DNA of 64,000 bases, from the NCBI RefSeq assembly GCF_000259505.1, contig NZ_AJMM01000008.1:1-64000 (forward strand). Reading direction: 5' to 3'. Of this stretch, positions 1 through 9,548 are shown one piece after another. The stretch's first letter is position 1. Each line of letters begins with the position of its first letter. Under the pieces are notes generated by a model. The model saw only the letters and a program-made list of their open reading frames with translations, did not search any database and was not told the origin of the DNA. The DNA comes from Streptococcus sp. SK643 (GTDB lineage: Bacteria; Bacillota; Bacilli; Lactobacillales; Streptococcaceae). The position numbers and the translations under genes are program-made.

Positions 1-260
1 TAGGTAAGATTATTGAACCAGGTAAACCAGCTGTGGAAGTTCCAGTAGAAACTCCAGCTAAGGTAACACTAACAACTCCAATTCCAAATGCAGATCAGGT
101 AGATACTAAGACTACTAATGATAATGGAGCTAAGTCAAATGATTCTCAAAATGTATTGCCAAATACAGGAACAGAATCAAATGCGACTCTTGCATCTCTA
201 GGACTTCTTGGTATGCTAGGCGGTCTCGGACTTGCTCTTGGAAAGAAAAAAGAAGACTAA
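1..260 (+). CDS. LPXTG-anchored surface protein, C-terminal end (partial)
   Basis: The open frame enters from the left edge, so the start and the functional domains are missing. What remains is a Pro/Val/Thr-rich wall-spanning stretch, an LPNTG sortase A motif at 156-170, a Gly/Leu-rich hydrophobic segment and a Lys-rich tail ending KKKED. This is the complete C-terminal sorting signal of a protein covalently linked to peptidoglycan by sortase A. The substrate or adhesin type cannot be inferred from this fragment. Confidence 0.9.
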   Translation, partial: GKIIEPGKPAVEVPVETPAKVTLTTPIPNADQVDTKTTNDNGAKSNDSQNVLPNTGTESNATLASLGLLGMLGGLGLALGKKKED

Positions 261-365
261 AAATTTAGTCAAATGAACAATCATTCTTTTGTATTGTAAA
301 GAAAAACTAGATTGGTTCTGGGAATCGAGTTCGTCATAAAATAAAAAGAATGTTTAGAGAGAGAA

Positions 366-418
366 AGCGAACAATGCTAGGATTTTGTTAAACGGAATTC
401 TAAGTATTGTTCGCTTTT
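366..418 (+). terminator. Hairpin terminator after the LPXTG gene
   Basis: Arms AGCGAACAAT (366-375) and ATTGTTCGCT (406-415) are perfect 10-bp complements, extended by imperfect pairing, and are followed by a short T run. It sits just upstream of the hemW -10, separating the two transcripts. Confidence 0.7.
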
Positions 419-419
419 G

Positions 420-428
420 TGGTATAAT
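420..428 (+). promoter_or_regulatory. Extended -10 promoter of hemW
   Basis: TGGTATAAT (TATAAT at 423-428 with TGn) has no good -35. It lies only 9 nt upstream of the hemW ATG, so the predicted transcript start is within a few bases of the start codon. Confidence 0.6.
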
Positions 429-437
429 AATGTTACT

Positions 438-1568
438 ATGCAGAAAAAACCAACGTCAGCCTATGTGCACATCCCGTTTTGTACTCAGATTTGTTATTAT
501 TGTGACTTTTCAAAGGTCTTCATCAAGAATCAACCAGTCGACAGCTATTTGGAGCATCTGCTGGAAGAGTTTCGTTCTTATGATATTCAAAAATTGCGAA
601 CTCTCTACATTGGAGGAGGAACGCCGACAGCCCTTTCAGCGAAACAGCTGGAGGTGTTATTAGATGGTTTAACTAAAAGCTTGGATTTGTCTCTTTTAGA
701 AGAATTAACGATTGAAGCCAATCCAGGAGACTTGGATACAGATAAGATAGCTGTTTTGAAGAATTCGGCTGTCAATCGTGTTTCGCTAGGCGTGCAGACC
801 TTTGACGACAAGATGCTGAAAAAGATTGGGCGCAGTCATTTGGAGAAGGATATTTATGAAAATATTGACCGTCTGAAACTGGCTGGTTTTGACAACATTT
901 CCATTGATTTGATTTATGCACTGCCTGGTCAGACCATGGAGCAGGTTAAGGAAAATGTGGCTAAGGCCATTGGACTGGATATTCCCCATATGAGTCTTTA
1001 TAGCTTGATTTTGGAAAATCATACGGTCTTTATGAATCGTATGCGACGAGGGAAATTGCCTCTGCCTAAGGAGGAGCTGGAAGCGGAGATGTTTGAGTAC
1101 ATCATCACGGAGCTTGAGAGAGCTGGTTTTGAGCATTATGAGATTTCCAATTTTTCCAAACCCGGTTTTGAAAGTCGCCACAATCTCATGTACTGGGATA
1201 ATGCTGAATACTATGGCATCGGTGCTGGGGCATCTGGTTATGTCAATGGGATTCGCTATAAAAACCATGGTCCCATTCGTCATTATCTCAGTGCAGTTGA
1301 GGAAGGCAATGCGCGCATCACAGAAGAGCACCTGAGTCAAAAGGAGCAAATGGAAGAAGAAATGTTTCTAGGTCTCCGCAAGAAATCAGGAGTCTCCACG
1401 GTGCGATTTGAGGAAAAATTTGGACGATCTTTCGATGGACTTTATGGAAAAATCGTCAGAGATTTGGTTCAACAAGGTCTCATGCAAATAGAGGGTGACC
1501 GAGTTCGCATGACAAAAAGAGGTCTCTTTTTGGGAGACACCGTAGCAGAACGATTTATTTTGGAGTAG
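438..1568 (+). CDS. hemW: Radical SAM HemW-type protein (heme chaperone-like)
   Basis: Radical SAM protein of the HemW (formerly HemN-like oxygen-independent coproporphyrinogen oxidase) family, about 376 aa. The iron-sulfur cysteines form CxxxCxxC (C15, C19, C22), followed by the SAM-binding GGGTP motif at about 59-63 and a C-terminal HemN-type domain. Family members bind and transfer heme; most lack oxidase activity, and no heme pathway is visible here. I chose ATG 438 because it begins MQKKPTSAYVHIPFC, the usual N-terminus. An upstream TTG at 417 would place the promoter -10 inside the gene. No Shine-Dalgarno precedes 438. The next gene follows after one base. Confidence 0.9.
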   Translation: MQKKPTSAYVHIPFCTQICYYCDFSKVFIKNQPVDSYLEHLLEEFRSYDIQKLRTLYIGGGTPTALSAKQLEVLLDGLTKSLDLSLLEELTIEANPGDLDTDKIAVLKNSAVNRVSLGVQTFDDKMLKKIGRSHLEKDIYENIDRLKLAGFDNISIDLIYALPGQTMEQVKENVAKAIGLDIPHMSLYSLILENHTVFMNRMRRGKLPLPKEELEAEMFEYIITELERAGFEHYEISNFSKPGFESRHNLMYWDNAEYYGIGAGASGYVNGIRYKNHGPIRHYLSAVEEGNARITEEHLSQKEQMEEEMFLGLRKKSGVSTVRFEEKFGRSFDGLYGKIVRDLVQQGLMQIEGDRVRMTKRGLFLGDTVAERFILE

Positions 1569-1569
1569 A

Positions 1570-2325
1570 ATGATGGGCTTAACTTATCAAATGAAAATGA
1601 AAATTCCTTTTGATATGGCTGATATGAACGGTCATATCAAGCTTCCAGACTTGATTTTGCTATCCCTGCAAGTTTCAGGGATGCAGTCGATTGAGCTGGG
1701 AGTTAGTGATAAAGCCATTTTGGAAGAGCATAATCTGGTCTGGATTATCACAGACTATGATATTGAGGTAGTTCGTTTGCCTCGTTTTGCGGAAGAAATT
1801 ACCATCGAAACGGAAGCACTGAGCTACAATCGACTCTTTTGCTATCGCCGTTTTACTATCTATGATGAAGCAAGTCAAGAAATCATTCGCATGTTGGCGA
1901 GCTTTGTTCTCATGGATCGAGATAGTCGAAAAGTCCATGCTGTCGAACCTGATATTGTGGCTCCTTACCAGTCTGATTTTGATAAAAAGCTTATCCGCGG
2001 ACCAAAGTATGAGTCTTTGGAAGAACCATTCAGCAAGGATTATCATGTTCGATTTTATGATCTGGATATGAATGGTCATGTCAATAATAGTAAATACCTG
2101 GATTGGATTTTTGAGGTTATGGGAGCTGATTTTTTGACCCAATATATTCCCAAGAGAATCAACCTCAAGTATGTCAAGGAAGTTCGACCAGGTGGGGTTA
2201 TTACATCGTCTGTTGAACGGACTGGACTCGAAAGTAAGCATGAGATTACAAGTGATGGGGCAACAAATGCACAGGCTATCATTGCTTGGCAAGAAATGAA
2301 AAAGGAAGTAAAAGATGACTTATAA
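1570..2325 (+). CDS. Acyl-ACP thioesterase (FatA/TE family)
   Basis: A 251-aa double hot-dog protein of the acyl-ACP thioesterase family, predicted to release fatty acids from acyl carrier protein in the cytoplasm. The C-terminal hot-dog carries [11 protein letters not shown] at about 166-176, where the Asn and His of the catalytic network sit. The N-terminal repeat has the related [10 protein letters not shown] at about 18-27. It begins one base after the hemW stop and overlaps the next gene by 11 nt, so the three genes are very likely cotranscribed. The physiological substrate in streptococci is not evident from sequence. Confidence 0.85.
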   Translation: MMGLTYQMKMKIPFDMADMNGHIKLPDLILLSLQVSGMQSIELGVSDKAILEEHNLVWIITDYDIEVVRLPRFAEEITIETEALSYNRLFCYRRFTIYDEASQEIIRMLASFVLMDRDSRKVHAVEPDIVAPYQSDFDKKLIRGPKYESLEEPFSKDYHVRFYDLDMNGHVNNSKYLDWIFEVMGADFLTQYIPKRINLKYVKEVRPGGVITSSVERTGLESKHEITSDGATNAQAIIAWQEMKKEVKDDL

Positions 2326-3088
2326 AGGCTATTTAATTGATTTAGACGGAACCATTTACAAGGGGAAAGACCGAATTCCGGAAGGAGAAGATTTTGTCCA
2401 TGAATTGCAAAAGCGTGACATTCCCTATCTCTTTGTGACCAACAATACAACTCGTACTCCAGAAAGTGTTCAAGAAATGTTGGCTCAGAATTTTAATATC
2501 GATACGCCCCTATCGACTGTCTACACAGCGACTTTGGCCACCATCGACTATATGAATGACTTGGGACTTGAAAAGACAGTCTACGTCATCGGAGAATCAG
2601 GCCTCAAAGATGCCATTAAGGCAGCAGGCTACGTTGAGGATATCGAAAATCCTGCTTATGTAGTAGTCGGCCTGGACTGGCAGGTGGATTATGAAAAATT
2701 TGCGACAGCGACCCTTGCTATCCAAAAAGGTGCCCACTTTATAGGAACCAATCCTGACCTCAATATTCCTACAGAACGTGGTCTTTTACCTGGTGCAGGT
2801 TCTCTGGTGACCCTTATTGAGGCGGCTACACGAGTGAAAGCAGTTTACATCGGAAAACCAAATGCTATTATCATGGATAAGGCTGTAGAGCATCTTGGTT
2901 TTGATAGAAAAGATTTGATTATGGTTGGGGACAACTATCTGACAGATATTCGAGCAGGGATCGATAATGGGATTCCAACTCTATTAGTAACGACAGGTTT
3001 TACCAAGGCAGAAGAAGTGGCAGATTTGCCAATTGCGCCAACTCATGTCCTTTCTAGTCTAGCGGAGTGGAATTTTGATGAAATCTAA
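2315..3088 (+). CDS. HAD-family phosphatase, NagD-like (TIGR01457 type)
   Basis: A 257-aa HAD superfamily hydrolase of the NagD / acid sugar phosphatase subgroup. Motif I is DLDGT with nucleophile D9 and D11, motif II is VTNNTTRTP near 41-49, the conserved Lys is in GKPN near 180-183, and motif IV is GDNYLTD at 205-211. The C2-type cap between them fits this group, which dephosphorylates small phospho-sugars or nucleotides; the substrate is unknown. It overlaps the thioesterase upstream by 11 nt and the membrane protein downstream. Confidence 0.85.
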   Translation: MTYKGYLIDLDGTIYKGKDRIPEGEDFVHELQKRDIPYLFVTNNTTRTPESVQEMLAQNFNIDTPLSTVYTATLATIDYMNDLGLEKTVYVIGESGLKDAIKAAGYVEDIENPAYVVVGLDWQVDYEKFATATLAIQKGAHFIGTNPDLNIPTERGLLPGAGSLVTLIEAATRVKAVYIGKPNAIIMDKAVEHLGFDRKDLIMVGDNYLTDIRAGIDNGIPTLLVTTGFTKAEEVADLPIAPTHVLSSLAEWNFDEI

Positions 3089-3695
3089 ACTGACCTTTTG
3101 GGGAAGTATGCTCTTTCTCCTTTCCCTGTCTATTCTTTTGACCATTTATCTGGCTTGGATATTTTATCCGTTGGAAATCAAATGGTTAAGTTTGACGAGT
3201 CGGGTCTATCTAAAACCAGAAACCATTCAATACAACTTTCATATCTTGATGAATTATCTGACCAATCCTTTTAGTCAGACCTTAGAGATGCCAGATTTTC
3301 GTTCGTCAGCTGCTGGGCTACACCACTTTGAGGTGGTAAAGAATCTCTTTCATCTCGTTCAGTTCCTTACTTTGCTCACCCTTCCGATTTTCTATTACTT
3401 TGTCAAAAAGATTGTTAAAAAGGGCTTCCTCTCTGTCTTTAGGAAGAGTATTTTGCTCTTAGTTTTCTTGCCTTTATTGATCGGATTAGTAGGAGTTTTG
3501 ATTGGTTTTGAACAATTTTTCACCCTTTTTCATCAAATTCTCTTTGTTGGAGATGATACTTGGCTTTTTGACCCAGCTAAGGATCCGGTTATTTTAATTC
3601 TACCAGAAACATTTTTTCTTCATGCTTTTCTATTGTTTTTCGGGCTTTATGAAAGCTTCTTTGGCTGTTTATATTGGAGAAGTCGAAAAGGATAA
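3078..3695 (+). CDS. Integral membrane protein, TIGR01906 family
   Basis: A roughly 205-aa protein with four likely membrane segments: one near the N-terminus (about residues 8-30), two in the middle (about 85-110 and 120-145) and one near the C-terminus (about 175-195), with a longer extracytoplasmic loop after the first. This layout matches the TIGR01906 family, of unknown function and commonly located beside the NagD-like HAD gene. The ATG at 3078 is preferred over the adjacent TTG at 3075. It overlaps the 3' end of the HAD gene by 11 nt. Confidence 0.75.
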   Translation: MKSKLTFWGSMLFLLSLSILLTIYLAWIFYPLEIKWLSLTSRVYLKPETIQYNFHILMNYLTNPFSQTLEMPDFRSSAAGLHHFEVVKNLFHLVQFLTLLTLPIFYYFVKKIVKKGFLSVFRKSILLLVFLPLLIGLVGVLIGFEQFFTLFHQILFVGDDTWLFDPAKDPVILILPETFFLHAFLLFFGLYESFFGCLYWRSRKG

Positions 3696-3813
3696 TGGTG
3701 GAATATTTAGAATTTACATTTAAAAATAAGTATTTCAGCCCTGGATTACAATTTCTACAGAATTAATATAAGGAAAAATGAGTTAATCGTTCGTTAACAG
3801 TTTATTTTTCTTT

Positions 3814-3832
3814 AAAAAAGAGGCTTTTTTTC
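3814..3832 (+). terminator. Weak A/T-rich terminator
   Basis: AAAAAAG / CTTTTTT separated by AGG and followed by more T. The low GC makes this a weak call. It lies between the hemW-led operon and the spx promoter. Confidence 0.4.
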
Positions 3833-3842
3833 CAAAAATCTC

Positions 3843-3871
3843 TAGTCAAGCGCTTTATTTTTGTGTATAAT
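3843..3871 (+). promoter_or_regulatory. Promoter of spx
   Basis: TAGTCA (3843-3848), 17-bp spacer, perfect TATAAT (3866-3871). The spx start is 34 nt downstream of the -10, with a purine-rich AAGAAGAG ribosome site. Confidence 0.65.
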
Positions 3872-3905
3872 AGAAATAGCAAAGTATAGATAAGAAGAGA
3901 AAAGC

Positions 3906-4307
3906 ATGATTACACTATTTTTATCACCGAGCTGTACATCATGTCGTAAGGCAAAGGCCTGGTTAGAGACGCATAAGGTTCCCTTTGAGGAGCACAATAT
4001 TATGACCAGTCCTCTAACAAGAAAAGAATTGCAACATATTCTTTCCTTGACCGAAAATGGTACTGATGACATCATTTCAACTCGTTCAAAAATTTTTCAA
4101 AAATTGAATATTGATGTAGAGAGTATCTCAGTATCAGAGTTGCTTCATTTAATTGAGCAGTATCCGAGCCTTTTGCGTCGTCCAATCATTATCGATGCGA
4201 AGCGCATGCAAATCGGTTTTAATGAAGATGAGATTCGTGCTTTTCTCCCTCGTAGTTACCGTAAGCAAGAACTGAAAGAAGCAAGATTGAGAGCTGGTAT
4301 TAGTTAG
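3906..4307 (+). CDS. spxA: Spx-family transcriptional regulator
   Basis: A 133-aa ArsC-fold protein with the redox switch CxxC at C10/C13 (SPSCTSCRK) and the conserved RRPIIID segment near 91-97. Spx proteins bind the RNA polymerase alpha C-terminal domain, activate thiol-stress genes and are degraded by ClpXP. Streptococci usually carry two paralogues, and I cannot say from this sequence alone which one this is. It has its own promoter and is followed without a gap by the UPF0223 gene (stop and ATG abut). Confidence 0.9.
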   Translation: MITLFLSPSCTSCRKAKAWLETHKVPFEEHNIMTSPLTRKELQHILSLTENGTDDIISTRSKIFQKLNIDVESISVSELLHLIEQYPSLLRRPIIIDAKRMQIGFNEDEIRAFLPRSYRKQELKEARLRAGIS

Positions 4308-4586
4308 ATGAATAAACAGTATAGTTACCCACTAGATTTGTCGTGGAGCACTGAAGAACTTGCTTCAGTGCTTTCTTTTTTTAATGATGTTGAAGCTGCC
4401 TATGAAGAAAAAATAGAAGCTAGAAAGTTATTAGACTCTTATAAGGCCTTTAAAAATGTCGTTCCAAGTAAGAGTGAAGAGAAACGTTTGGGACGAGAAT
4501 TTGAAACGGTGAGTGGTTATTCGCTCTACCGAGCAGTAGAGGCTGCAAAGGAAAAAGGAGAAGGGAAGATTTCTCTTGGAAAGTAA
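4308..4586 (+). CDS. UPF0223 family small protein
   Basis: A 92-aa soluble, charged, mostly helical protein (N-terminus [15 protein letters not shown]) of the UPF0223 family, whose function is unknown. The ATG directly abuts the spx stop and the 3' end overlaps the next gene by 11 nt, so expression is probably coupled to spx. No catalytic motif or membrane segment is visible. Confidence 0.8.
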   Translation: MNKQYSYPLDLSWSTEELASVLSFFNDVEAAYEEKIEARKLLDSYKAFKNVVPSKSEEKRLGREFETVSGYSLYRAVEAAKEKGEGKISLGK

Positions 4587-5349
4587 ATTTGAATTTGCCA
4601 AAAGCCTTGTCAAGCAAGCAGGCCAGTATATTCTAGGCCACATGGGGGAAGATTTACAGATAGAAACCAAGTCTTCTCCCACTGACCTTGTGACTCGACT
4701 GGATAAAGAAGTTCAGGACCACTTAGTTAGTGAGATTTTATCTCGTTATCCTGAGGATAAGATTTGTGCAGAAGAAGGTTGTCTACGAGCGTCTGTGAAA
4801 GAAGGTGCGGTTTGGGTGATTGACCCCATTGATGGGACCAATAATTTTGTGGCCCAGCAGGAAGATTTTGCCATTATGCTGGCCTATTTTGAAAGTGGAG
4901 AGGGCCAGTTTGCTCTTATTTATGATGTAGCCAAAGGGGACTGTTATCATGGTGGTGGTGCTTTTCCTGTTTGTCTTAATGAAAGACCCTTACCTGCATT
5001 TAAAAGAAAGCCACTTAGAGATTTTCTAATTGCTGTTAATGCTGGGATGTTGGAGAAAAATGAATGGGGAGTGGCTGATTTAGGTCGTGCAGCCCTTGGG
5101 GTACGTGTCTATGGAAGCGCGGCAATTAGTTTTGCTAGGATTTTATCAGGTCGCTTATTGACCTATGTGACCTATTTGCAACCATGGGATTATGCTGCTG
5201 CTAGTATTTTGGGAGAAAGTCTTGGCTATGAGGTTGTGACCCTTTCAGGACAAGCCTTAGATTTTAAAACTAGACAGGCTGTTATGATGCTACCTCTTGA
5301 GATGCAGGAGGAAATTCAGTCCTATATTTACGAAAGGAAAAGAACTTAA
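4576..5349 (+). CDS. Inositol monophosphatase family protein
   Basis: A 257-aa metal-dependent sugar-phosphatase-fold protein. The IMPase signatures are present: metal-binding Glu pair in AEEG (66-67), DPIDGTNNF (83-91) and the C-terminal WDYAAASIL motif. The family hydrolyses inositol monophosphate, 3'-phosphoadenosine phosphates or fructose-1,6-bisphosphate; the substrate here is open. The start is a TTG at 4576 inside the preceding gene, behind AAGGAG/AAGGGAAG purine-rich sequence; no better ATG exists near the family N-terminus. The stop abuts the rsmF ATG. Confidence 0.82.
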   Translation: MESKFEFAKSLVKQAGQYILGHMGEDLQIETKSSPTDLVTRLDKEVQDHLVSEILSRYPEDKICAEEGCLRASVKEGAVWVIDPIDGTNNFVAQQEDFAIMLAYFESGEGQFALIYDVAKGDCYHGGGAFPVCLNERPLPAFKRKPLRDFLIAVNAGMLEKNEWGVADLGRAALGVRVYGSAAISFARILSGRLLTYVTYLQPWDYAAASILGESLGYEVVTLSGQALDFKTRQAVMMLPLEMQEEIQSYIYERKRT

Positions 5350-6654
5350 ATGCAATTTCCAGAAGGATTTGTTGAAAAATATGAAGAGATACTAGGAGAT
5401 GAGGCAAGAGATTTTCTTGCCTCTTTTAAGGAGGAAGCGGTTTCGGCCTTTCGGGTCAATCCTTTAAAAGAAGCGCCAGTTTCCTTTCCTGATGCCATTC
5501 CTCAAACCCCTTGGGGCCACTATGGTAAGGTTTCAGGGAAATCGCCTGAACATGCTACAGGTTTGGTCTATTCGCAAGAACCCGCTGCTCAGATGGTGGC
5601 TCAGGTAGCTAAGCCCAGTCCTGGGATGAAGGTCTTGGACTTGGCAGCTGCTCCAGGTGGCAAGTCAACTCAACTAGCAGCCTATCAAGCAGGGGAGGGT
5701 CTCCTTGTTTCCAATGAAATTTCAAGCAAACGGGCTAAGATTTTAGTAGAAAATATGGAGCGCTTTGGTGCGACAAATGTCGTAGTGACCAATGAATCTG
5801 CTGACCGCTTGGCCAAGATTTTTAAGGGCTATTTTGACCTCATTGTCCTTGATGCCCCTTGCTCTGGTGAAGGGATGTTTCGTAAGCAGCCAGATGCTAT
5901 GGACTATTGGAGCTTAGATTATCCGAGTCAATGTGCTAGCTTGCAAAGAGAAATTCTGGAGGATGCCGTGACCATGCTAGCAGAAGGTGGTCGTCTGGTT
6001 TATTCGACCTGTACCTGGGCACCCGAGGAAAACGAAGAGATTGTCAATTGGCTTCTGGAAGAGTATGATTTTGACTTGTTGCCAGTTGAACATATCAATG
6101 GAATGGTAGCTGGTATTGACTTGCCAGAAACGGCTCGGATGTACCCTCATCATTTTAAGGGAGAGGGTCAGTTTGTAGCTCATCTACAATTTAAAGGAGA
6201 AAATCCAGCACCTAAATTTAAGACAAGTAAGAGCAATCTCAGCCGTGAACAAGTTGCCTTGTGGCAGGAATTTTCCCAAAAACACTTAAAAATCAATCTA
6301 AGGGGGATTTTGCAGACTTTTGGTGACCAACTCTATCTCTTGCCAGAACTCTTGCCAGATTTAGGGAAGCTCAAGATTGCTCGCAATGGACTGCATCTGG
6401 GTACTTTTAAGAAGAAACGCTTTGAGCCTAGTTTTGCTCTTGGTTTGGCTTTGAGACCTAGTCAAGTTAAGACTTCGGTTGAAATCAAGCAGGATGACTT
6501 TGTTAAGTATGTAGCTGGAGAAATAATTCAACTGGCTGAAACTTTACCAAATGGATGGTATCAAGTTTTAGTGGAAGGCAATGGTCTAGGCTTTGCAAAA
6601 GTGACTGGAAATGTTTTGAAAAATTATTATCCAAAAGGTCTACGCTTCAAGTGA
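5350..6654 (+). CDS. rsmF: 16S rRNA m5C methyltransferase RsmF/YebU-like
   Basis: A 434-aa RNA (cytosine-5)-methyltransferase of the NOL1/NOP2/Sun family. The SAM-binding motif LDLAAAPGGKST is at about 96-107. The two catalytic cysteines are in PCSGEG (C171) and STCTW (C221), the latter attacking the target base. A C-terminal RNA-binding extension (about 300-434) matches the RsmF subtype. It is the last gene of the spx-led run and is followed by 214 bp without a gene. Confidence 0.87.
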   Translation: MQFPEGFVEKYEEILGDEARDFLASFKEEAVSAFRVNPLKEAPVSFPDAIPQTPWGHYGKVSGKSPEHATGLVYSQEPAAQMVAQVAKPSPGMKVLDLAAAPGGKSTQLAAYQAGEGLLVSNEISSKRAKILVENMERFGATNVVVTNESADRLAKIFKGYFDLIVLDAPCSGEGMFRKQPDAMDYWSLDYPSQCASLQREILEDAVTMLAEGGRLVYSTCTWAPEENEEIVNWLLEEYDFDLLPVEHINGMVAGIDLPETARMYPHHFKGEGQFVAHLQFKGENPAPKFKTSKSNLSREQVALWQEFSQKHLKINLRGILQTFGDQLYLLPELLPDLGKLKIARNGLHLGTFKKKRFEPSFALGLALRPSQVKTSVEIKQDDFVKYVAGEIIQLAETLPNGWYQVLVEGNGLGFAKVTGNVLKNYYPKGLRFK

Positions 6655-6660
6655 AAATGC

Positions 6661-6680
6661 TAGTCAAAGTAGCTTGACTA
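6661..6680 (+). repeat. Short inverted repeat after rsmF
   Basis: TAGTCAA (6661-6667) and TTGACTA (6674-6680) form a 7-bp stem with a 6-nt loop. There is no T run, so it is not a standard terminator; it could be an operator or an mRNA 3' stabiliser. The rest of 6681-6855 is A/T-rich and I see no convincing pstS promoter in it. Confidence 0.4.
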
Positions 6681-6868
6681 TGTTATAGTTGAATTATGGA
6701 TTTTTTCAAATAGTCTTTCATTTTAAGTGAAAAAACTTTAAATAATAATCTAGCAATTGTATTGCAATATTAGGTTAGACAGCGCATTTAGCTCCTAACT
6801 TTAAAAAAGAAAAAATAAATAGTTGAAAAAATTCACAACATTCACCATTATTTTCAAGGAGAAAAACA

Positions 6869-7747
6869 GTGAAAAAAAGGAAAAAACTCGCTTTATCTCT
6901 TGCGACCTTCTTGCTCGCAGGTTCTTTGGCGGGATGTGCCAGCTGGATTGATCGTGGAGAATCCATGACAGCTGTTGGCTCAACGGCTCTTCAGCCCTTG
7001 GTCGAAGCAGCAGCAGATGAATTTGGCTCTATGCACGTTGGAAAAACAGTCAACGTCCAAGGTGGAGGATCTGGTACAGGTCTGTCTCAGGTTCAATCTG
7101 GAGCCGTTGATGTAGGAAATTCAGACGTATTTGCCGAGGAAAAAGATGGGATTAATGCCTCTGCATTAGTTGACCATAAGGTCGCAGTAGCTGGCTTGGC
7201 AGTGATTGTCAATAAGGAAGTTGACGTTGAAAATCTGACAACTGAACAACTCCGTAGTATCTTCACAGGTCAAGTGACCAACTGGAAAGAAGTCGGTGGG
7301 AAAGACCTAGCTATCTCCATTATCAACCGTGCGGCAAGTTCAGGGTCTCGTGCAACCTTTGACAGTGTCATCATGAATGGTCAATCTGCTGTACAGAGTC
7401 AAGAACAGGATTCAAATGGGATGGTCAAAAACATTGTTTCCCAGACACCTGGAGCCATTTCTTACCTAGCCTTTGCCTATGTGGATGACTCGGTTAAACG
7501 CATGAAGTTGAATGGCTATGAGCCGATTGCAGAAAATGTTACAAGCAATAACTGGCCTTTGTGGTCTTATGAACACATGTACACCTTAGGTCAGCCAGAC
7601 GAATTGGTGGCAGAATTTCTCAACTTTGTCCTCTCAGATGAAGCGCAAAGTGGAATCGTTAAGGGAATGGGCTATATTTCGGTCAAGGAAATGAAGGTTG
7701 AAAAAGATGCTGTAGGAACGGTGACGGCACTAGAAGGGAGTCGCTAA
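6869..7747 (+). CDS. pstS: Phosphate ABC transporter substrate-binding lipoprotein PstS
   Basis: A 292-aa extracytoplasmic phosphate-binding protein. The signal peptide ends in a lipobox LAGC with Cys23 as the lipidated residue, so it is tethered to the outer face of the membrane. The GSGTGLSQ and SGSRATFD stretches correspond to the phosphate-coordinating loops of PstS. The start is a GTG at 6869, set by AAGGAG at 6856-6861 with 7-nt spacing. First gene of the pst operon; its stop overlaps the pstC ATG by one base (TAATG). Such operons are normally induced by phosphate starvation through a two-component system, not seen in this window. Confidence 0.94.
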   Translation: MKKRKKLALSLATFLLAGSLAGCASWIDRGESMTAVGSTALQPLVEAAADEFGSMHVGKTVNVQGGGSGTGLSQVQSGAVDVGNSDVFAEEKDGINASALVDHKVAVAGLAVIVNKEVDVENLTTEQLRSIFTGQVTNWKEVGGKDLAISIINRAASSGSRATFDSVIMNGQSAVQSQEQDSNGMVKNIVSQTPGAISYLAFAYVDDSVKRMKLNGYEPIAENVTSNNWPLWSYEHMYTLGQPDELVAEFLNFVLSDEAQSGIVKGMGYISVKEMKVEKDAVGTVTALEGSR

Positions 7748-8664
7748 TGAATCAAGAAGAATTAGCTAAAAAGTTACTTTCTCCCTCAAAGAACTCTCGT
7801 CTAGAGAAACTAGGAAAAGGCTTGACCTTTGCCTGTCTGTCTTTGATTGTTATCATTGTGGCCATGATTTTGATTTTCGTAGCCCAAAAAGGTTTGTCGA
7901 CCTTCTTTGTAAATGGGGTTAATATCTTTGATTTCCTTTTTGGCCAAACTTGGAATCCTTCAGGTAAACAATTTGGTGCCCTTCCAATGATTTTGGGTTC
8001 CTTTATTGTCACAATCCTATCAGCCCTTATCGCAACTCCTTTTGCCATTGGTGCGGCAGTCTTTATGACCGAAGTCTCACCAAAAGGTGCTAGAATCTTG
8101 CAACCAGCCATTGAATTACTGGTTGGGATTCCTTCAGTTGTGTATGGATTTATAGGTTTGCAGGTCGTAGTTCCCTTTGTTCGTAGTATCTTTGGTGGGA
8201 CTGGTTTTGGGATTTTGTCAGGGATTTTCGTTCTCTTTGTCATGATTTTACCGACGGTAACATTTATGACAACGGATAGCTTGCGTGCGGTGCCTCGTCA
8301 CTATCGTGAGGCTAGTTTGGCTATGGGAGCCACTCGTTGGCAGACCATCTGGCGCGTGACTTTGAAGGCTGCGCGTTCAGGTATTTTCACAGCAGTGGTC
8401 TTTGGGATGGCCCGTGCCTTTGGTGAGGCTTTAGCTATTCAGATGGTAGTCGGAAACTCAGCGGTAGTTCCAACTTCCTTAACAACACCAGCTGCGACCT
8501 TGACCTCTGTTTTGACCATGGGTATCGGAAATACCGTTATGGGAACAGTTGATAATAACGTACTTTGGTCACTGGCCTTAGTCTTACTTTTGATGAGTTT
8601 GGCTTTCAACAGTGTGATTAAATTGATTACGAAAGAAAGAGGAAAGAAAAACTATGCACGCTAA
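7747..8664 (+). CDS. pstC: Phosphate ABC transporter permease PstC
   Basis: A 305-aa inner-membrane permease with about six transmembrane helices and the cytoplasmic EAA loop EASLAMGATRWQTIWRVTL, which contacts the ATPase. It pairs with PstA to form the phosphate channel. Translation is coupled to pstS through a one-base stop/start overlap, and its 3' end overlaps pstA by 11 nt. Confidence 0.94.
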   Translation: MNQEELAKKLLSPSKNSRLEKLGKGLTFACLSLIVIIVAMILIFVAQKGLSTFFVNGVNIFDFLFGQTWNPSGKQFGALPMILGSFIVTILSALIATPFAIGAAVFMTEVSPKGARILQPAIELLVGIPSVVYGFIGLQVVVPFVRSIFGGTGFGILSGIFVLFVMILPTVTFMTTDSLRAVPRHYREASLAMGATRWQTIWRVTLKAARSGIFTAVVFGMARAFGEALAIQMVVGNSAVVPTSLTTPAATLTSVLTMGIGNTVMGTVDNNVLWSLALVLLLMSLAFNSVIKLITKERGKKNYAR

Positions 8665-9538
8665 GAAATTAGATAAAATTGCAACAGCTGTCCTCTACTC
8701 GATTGCAGGAATTATTGTTGCCATCTTGGCATCCTTGATTCTCTATATCTTGGTTCGTGGTTTGCCCCACATCTCTTGGTCTTTCTTGACTGGCAAATCA
8801 TCTTCTTACCAAGCAGGTGGGGGAATTGGGATTCAGCTTTATAATTCCTTCTTCCTCTTAGTTATTACCTTGATTATCTCTGTGCCTTTATCTATGGGAG
8901 CTGGGATTTTCCTAGCTGAATATGCTAAAAAAGGTCCTGTGACCAATTTTGTCAGAACCTGTATTGAAATCTTATCTTCACTCCCATCAGTGGTTGTAGG
9001 TCTCTTTGGTTACTTGATCTTTGTAGTTCAGTTTGAGTATGGATTTTCAATTATTTCAGGTGCCTTGGCCTTGACAGTCTTTAACTTGCCTCAGATGACT
9101 CGTAATGTTGAGGACAGCTTGAAACACGTTCACCATACGCAACGTGAGGCTGGTCTGGCCCTTGGAATTTCTCGTTGGGAGACAGTTGTTCATGTGGTCA
9201 TTCCAGAAGCCCTTCCAGGTATTGTGACGGGGGTTGTCTTGGCATCTGGTCGTATCTTTGGTGAGGCTGCTGCTTTGATTTATACAGCAGGACAATCTGC
9301 TCCAGCCCTTGACTGGTCTAACTGGAATATTCTCAGTGTGACTAGCCCAATCTCTATCTTCCGTCAAGCAGAAACCTTGGCTGTCCACATCTGGAAAGTC
9401 AATAGCGAAGGAACCATTCCTGATGGAACTATTGTATCAGCAGGTTCTGCGGCCGTGCTCCTCATCTTTATCCTCATTTTTAACTTTGGAGCCCGTAAAC
9501 TCGGAAGTTACCTACATAAGAAATTAACCGCTGCCTAA
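8654..9538 (+). CDS. pstA: Phosphate ABC transporter permease PstA
   Basis: A 294-aa membrane permease, six predicted helices, with the EAA loop REAGLALGISRWETVVHVV. It forms the heterodimeric transmembrane pore with PstC. The start at 8654 lies inside the end of pstC and is followed 10 nt after the stop by pstB1 with a strong AAAGGAG ribosome site. Confidence 0.94.
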   Translation: MHAKKLDKIATAVLYSIAGIIVAILASLILYILVRGLPHISWSFLTGKSSSYQAGGGIGIQLYNSFFLLVITLIISVPLSMGAGIFLAEYAKKGPVTNFVRTCIEILSSLPSVVVGLFGYLIFVVQFEYGFSIISGALALTVFNLPQMTRNVEDSLKHVHHTQREAGLALGISRWETVVHVVIPEALPGIVTGVVLASGRIFGEAAALIYTAGQSAPALDWSNWNILSVTSPISIFRQAETLAVHIWKVNSEGTIPDGTIVSAGSAAVLLIFILIFNFGARKLGSYLHKKLTAA

Positions 9539-9548
9539 AGGAGAAGCC

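Noticed and set aside
786-1349. 187-codon open frame antisense to hemW
   Set aside because: It lies wholly within a well-supported gene, lacks a ribosome site and promoter, and has a composition expected of an antisense shadow.
6655-6868. Pho-box or promoter for pstS
   Set aside because: Several A/T-rich hexamers could be chosen, but none gives a convincing -35/-10 pair or a direct repeat I can defend.
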